Of a DNA stretch of 33,162 nucleotides, positions 30,150-33,162 are shown in pieces. Made by a program: the position numbers and the translations under genes. Below the pieces are notes generated by a model. That model had not been told where the DNA came from, searched no databases, and was given only the letters and a program-made list of their open reading frames with translations. The stretch is taken from NCBI RefSeq assembly GCF_021731785.1, contig NZ_JAKFWS010000115.1, positions 1-33,162 on the forward strand, in the 5' to 3' direction. Origin of the DNA: Methylocystis sp. (GTDB lineage Bacteria > Pseudomonadota > Alphaproteobacteria > Rhizobiales > Beijerinckiaceae). The stretch's first letter is position 1, and the number at the start of each line of letters is the position of its first letter.

Positions 30150-30275
30150 AAGTGGAGGATTGCGGAGGGCTGGCTATTTTGTTCGCGCTGTAAAGCGCCC
30201 CTAGGGGCGCGACGGAAAATAGTCAGCCCGCAGCCATTGCGGGCCGGACCGCTTGCCGCAAGGTCGCCCTCTATG
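30150..30275. other. Structured non-coding segment with nested inverted repeats
   Basis: In the gene-free stretch 30043-30373, arms at 30167-30180 (GGGCTGGCTATTTT) and 30216-30229 (AAAATAGTCAGCCC) pair at 13 of 14 positions. Their loop contains the perfect 16-bp palindrome GCGCCCCTAGGGGCGC (30195-30210). GCCCGC (30226-30231) and GCGGGC (30239-30244) form a second hairpin that competes with the first, and CTTG/CAAG (30252-30262) a third. Open frames across it have repetitive, low-quality translations. I remember similar translations annotated as hypothetical proteins in many alphaproteobacterial plasmids, which would mean the DNA is conserved. The role is unknown: structured RNA, second oriT or single-strand origin are possible. 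Confidence 0.5.
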
Positions 30276-30373
30276 AAGGCCTGAGCCGCGGTCCTCTCCG
30301 AAGCTTTTGGAAAGCGCGCCGAGCCGACGCGACAAGTCCGACATGAGTTCACGCACTACCTTCCCGTATCGGC

Positions 30374-31414
30374 TCACGCCGCAAATCTCATGAAGCGGGC
30401 GACGTCTTCCGGCGCAATCTGACCCCTGATCGTCGCTCGCAGATCGTCGACGCCGAGTCGGCGAAGATCGTCGTTGAAGTCGTCAAAAGCCGGCGACAGG
30501 ATAATCGCCTCGATCCCGGCGGCGGTTGCGCGCTCGACCAGGATCGCCGACGCATTATCGCCCGCCGCATCGTTGTCGCGAAGAATGTAGAGACGATGCA
30601 GCGATGCAGGAAACAGGATGGTGGCGAGATGCGCGGACGACAGCGCCGCCATCATCGGCATGGCGGGCATGACGCAGCGAAGCGACAGCACGGTTTCGAT
30701 GCCCTCGCCAGCCGCCATGACGTCGCGCGCCACGTCGAATCTGACGCCGTGGCCAAGGAGAGAGCCCATCGCTCGCCTCGGCGTCTCGATTGGCGCCTTG
30801 TCGTGGCCCGACGGGTCGAGCCAGGTACGATGCGCTCCGGTGAGCTTTCCGTCGAGATCGGTGACGGCGGCGATCATTGCGGGCCAGGTCTGGGCCGCTG
30901 AACGATTGCCTGACCGATAGTAGCAGTGCGGATGGAAGCGCAGACTTGCGGTTCCGTGCAACGCCGTAATGCCACGATGGCGCAAATACGTCTCTACGAT
31001 TGTGGCCTCGATTGAGCGCGACATGGCAAACAAGCGTCGCGCCGATTCAGGCGAACCGATGGGCGTGATTGCCTGAATTCGGGAGTGGACCGAACCCGGC
31101 GTCGTTTGCGGCAGGCTGAGAAAGCGCCGCGCCTCAATGACCACATCCCGGAAGTCGTCGAGGCGACACGCCTCGCGTATAATATCGAGCAGGTCGCCAT
31201 GTTCGCCCAAGGCGGCGTCAACCCAATTTCCAGCGGCGCCCTTGCCGCTTTCAGGTCCGCTCAAGCGAACGAACAGGCTACGGCCGGGCGTGTTTCGCGT
31301 ATCGCCGACAAGCCAATAGTTGCCGTGGCGGCGGCCGTTGGAGAGATAATGGCGGCACACCGCCTCGGCCTCGCGCGCGAGACGGTGCGCCAGTTCTGAT
31401 GCTGGGCTGGACAA
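30374..31414 (-). CDS. Toprim domain protein (DUF7146-type primase-like)
   Basis: A 346-residue protein. It starts at a TTG at 31414 with GGAGGG 7 nt upstream, giving SSPASELAHRLAREAEAVC as its first residues; a longer frame into parB has no support. The N-terminal part has HGNYWLVGDTRNTPGRSLFV and a zinc-ribbon-like region; the C-terminal half is a toprim domain with AGEGIETVLSL (acidic residue) and LYILRDNDAAGDNA (DxD-like pair). It ends with the segment DFNDDLRRLGVD. Such proteins are plasmid-borne primase/helicase-like enzymes and could prime the transferred strand in the recipient. It lies 71 bp after parB with a terminator-like hairpin between. Confidence 0.88.
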   Translation of the reverse strand: MSSPASELAHRLAREAEAVCRHYLSNGRRHGNYWLVGDTRNTPGRSLFVRLSGPESGKGAAGNWVDAALGEHGDLLDIIREACRLDDFRDVVIEARRFLSLPQTTPGSVHSRIQAITPIGSPESARRLFAMSRSIEATIVETYLRHRGITALHGTASLRFHPHCYYRSGNRSAAQTWPAMIAAVTDLDGKLTGAHRTWLDPSGHDKAPIETPRRAMGSLLGHGVRFDVARDVMAAGEGIETVLSLRCVMPAMPMMAALSSAHLATILFPASLHRLYILRDNDAAGDNASAILVERATAAGIEAIILSPAFDDFNDDLRRLGVDDLRATIRGQIAPEDVARFMRFAA

Positions 31415-31427
31415 ATGTACGCCCTCC

Positions 31428-31462
31428 AAAGCGAAAGGGACCCGCCATTGCTGGCGAGTCCC
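31428..31462 (-). terminator. Stem-loop terminator after parB
   Basis: Arms GGGACCCGCCA (31437-31447) and TGGCGAGTCCC (31452-31462) pair at 10 of 11 positions around a 4-nt loop. On the minus strand the stem is followed by TTTCGCTTT. It sits between the parB stop (31485) and the toprim start (31414), where it could end or attenuate transcription. Confidence 0.6.
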
Positions 31463-31484
31463 TCGTGGTCGGCCTCGGGGAGGT

Positions 31485-33035
31485 CTATTCGGCGGCAACG
31501 TCCTGGGGTTCGTCCACCGACGCATCGCCAGCATCGCTTTCATCGACGATTTCGTCGATAGCCGTTTCGTGCTCTATCGCCGCCGTTTCTTCGACGGTGC
31601 TTTCGACATGGTCTGAGACACTCGCCGTCTCCGATCCATGCAGCGCGCGACCCGGCGTGCGCAGCGGTTCGGGCAGCCATCTGGAATCTGCGAGCATCTG
31701 CTCGGCCTCCCGCGCCAGGTCTCCTTTCTTCAACTGCTCGATGCGCTTCGCCTGTTCGGCGCCCTTGGCCTCGCGCACGGCTTCAATGATTCGCGCCTTT
31801 GTCACGCGCCCGAAGAAATTATCGACGGTCGGCGTCCAGCCGGTCGCGGCGATCTCGAGCGAAAGGACATGTGCGAGACGGTCAGCGTGAGCGATGGCCC
31901 TTGGCCGGCGGCTCCAGGCTTCATGCACGGCGTTGACGGTAAGCGAGATGCAATGGGCGAAGAGGCGTTGCTGCGTCCCGCCGTCGAAGGTCGTCAAAGC
32001 GTCCCACAGATCGCCGGGATCGGCGGGAAGCTGCTGCGACCAATCGTGATGACTAGCATCGACCTTGGTTGCGAGTGGCGTATCGCCAAGTCCCGGGGCT
32101 TGAGCGCCGAAGGCAACCGATTTCGGCTCGATCTCCAGACAGGAGTCGGAGCCGTAATGATAGAACAGTTTCAGGCAGAAAACATGCAGCGCCGCCAGAA
32201 AAGCGACGCTGGGATCATTGCCCACCGCTTCGCGCAGCGCCAGCGTGCGATAGGCGGTAAGTTCGGTGAGCAATTTATCGGGCAGAGGCCGCAGACCTTC
32301 GTCCTCGTCTTCCGCCGGCTCGGATTGAACCGCGCCGCCGTTCGGCGCGACAGCCTTGGAAGCGGCTAATGCTGATGAGGGCGAGGCGCTGGTCTCCTTC
32401 TCATTCTCCTGATCGGGAACGTCCGGTTCAATGAGCGACGCTTCGTCCTCGGGGCGGATATAGCCGCGCTCGACGCGCAGCCGGCCTGAACCGTCGATGC
32501 TGACGAACACGCCCGCCCGGGCGATCTCGACGGGATCGTAGCTGACCGGCCTTTCCTCGATCGCGGCGGTCGCGGTCTCGATCTCGCCGAGGCGCCGATC
32601 GACTTCCTCGGGAATCTCGTCCGCATCGGCGTGGGCTTCTTCAAGCTGCTCGGCCTCGGTGCGCAAAGCGTCGAGCGTCGCGGTTTCTTCGTCCGTTAGA
32701 GGTTGGCGCTCTCCCGAGATGTGCCGCAGGCCGTATGTATGGCCGTAAGGAAAATCGGTCGCGACCTCGACCCATTTCCAGCCCTCGGCGCAAATGGCTT
32801 GCGCGTCGCGTTCGAGCTTTTCCGCGACCAGCCGGTCCAGCAGGCGGGCGTCTTGCAGCCAGCCGCCGTCGTCGTTCTGGAACAAATCGCGCATGACGGC
32901 GCCGCCGGCGGCGAGATAATCTTCGCCGACATATTGCGCGCGTTTGTCGGAAGCGCGCACGACGCCCTCCGTCAAGAGGCGGCGGATTTGATAGGCTTCC
33001 TTATTGTAGGAGCGCTGGATCGCCTCCCAGACCTG
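31485..33035 (-). pseudogene. parB: ParB-family partition protein, 5' end missing
   Basis: About 516 codons of a large ParB/RepB/Spo0J-family protein typical of these elements. The visible part begins QVWEAIQRSYNKEAYQIRRL, then the segment GGAVMRDLFQNDDGGWLQDA and EKLERDAQAICAEGWKWVEV, all characteristic of the middle and C-terminal part of the family. The N-terminal ParB/sulfiredoxin-like nucleotide-binding domain and HTH (about 180 residues) are absent: at 33036 the coding strand meets TAA, and the sequence changes to that of another mobile element. The first in-frame start is a TTG at 32975. The protein C-terminus is long and acidic. Partition is probably impaired unless an intact copy exists elsewhere or the gene is restored by excision. 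Confidence 0.85.
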
Positions 33036-33162
33036 TTATGTCGAGCAGGAGATTATGCCGAGCAAGAGTGGGCGGGGCATTGCGCGGCCTGGATGACCTC
33101 AAGGATTTACTCGGCATAATTTCGATCCGTTCAGCCTCTAAAAGCCGAAAGGATCAGCATGA
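33036..33162 (+). mobile_element. Left end of a mobile element inserted in parB
   Basis: The sequence begins TTATGTCGAGCA (33036-33047), repeats as TTATGCCGAGCA (33053-33064, 17-bp period), and has the inverted copy CTCGGCATAA at 33110-33119. Repeated and inverted short motifs at an end are typical of binding sites of a transposase or tyrosine recombinase. AAAGGA (33148-33153) followed by ATG at 33159 looks like the start of a gene reading out of the window, perhaps the recombinase. The element family cannot be told. Confidence 0.6.

Noticed and set aside
29834-30352. 172-codon minus-strand open frame in the structured region
   Set aside because: Its translation is low-complexity and crosses perfect palindromes, overlaps the start of the true downstream gene and has no recognisable domain; the conservation I recall is better explained at DNA level.
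1-33162. CRISPR arrays, tRNA and rRNA genes
   Set aside because: No regularly spaced direct repeats with spacers, no tRNA-like cloverleaf and no rRNA-like sequence were recognised by eye; the only regular repeats are the iterons.

Overview
The window comes from a GC-rich alphaproteobacterium. It carries most of a conjugative, self-replicating element (plasmid or replicating integrative element) of a type widespread in Hyphomicrobiales and sphingomonads. The evidence is the gene set: a P-type (Trb) mating channel with a DUF2274 gene and a LysR gene at its end, a TrbK-alt protein, a DUF3363 relaxase, a TraF peptidase, a DUF2840 protein, an RPA-type RepA, DUF2285 proteins, a toprim protein and a large ParB. 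Genus cannot be fixed from the sequence; a methanotroph-like or related Hyphomicrobiales host is a guess.

Layout. At 1-1883 are the 3' part of a TonB-dependent siderophore receptor and a LysR regulator. At 1849-11491, on the minus strand, lies the tightly packed operon trbB-C-D-E-J-K-L-F-G-I-DUF2274. At 11492-18235 is a cargo block that splits this operon from its usual upstream partners, a ribbon-helix-helix gene and traG (18236-20723). At 20724-22300 is a second, single-gene cargo. At 22318-26117 are the relaxase, a predicted oriT, a lytic transglycosylase, the TraF peptidase and DUF2840. At 26399-28662 are a predicted iteron origin, repA, an excisionase-like HTH gene and a frameshifted DUF6499-DUF2285 regulator. 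At 28909-33035 are accessory regulators (some truncated), a structured non-coding segment, a toprim protein and a parB that lacks its 5' third. From 33036 to the end is the edge of another mobile element, which interrupts parB.

The most interesting part is the first cargo. On the minus strand it encodes a DUF2188 small protein, a ComEC-like metallo-beta-lactamase hydrolase, one polypeptide fusing an E2-like domain, a ThiF/E1 adenylyltransferase and a JAB/JAMM deconjugase, and a patatin-like phospholipase. A divergent wHTH-WYL regulator of the CapW/BrxR type shares its promoter region. The set resembles a type II CBASS locus (E1/E2 + JAB + patatin + CapW), but no CD-NTase gene is visible. It is therefore a candidate ubiquitin-like-conjugation defence system whose trigger and conjugated substrate are unknown. 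The second cargo is a membrane-embedded alpha/beta hydrolase, perhaps another defence or toxin gene. Both cargos interrupt conserved junctions of the transfer region, which suggests hotspots for defence genes.

Replication, partition and regulation genes show decay: a parA usually found beside repA is not seen, parB is truncated, a regulator is frameshifted, and an XRE gene is fused to a truncated convergent neighbour. The mating channel, relaxase, coupling protein and predicted oriT look intact.
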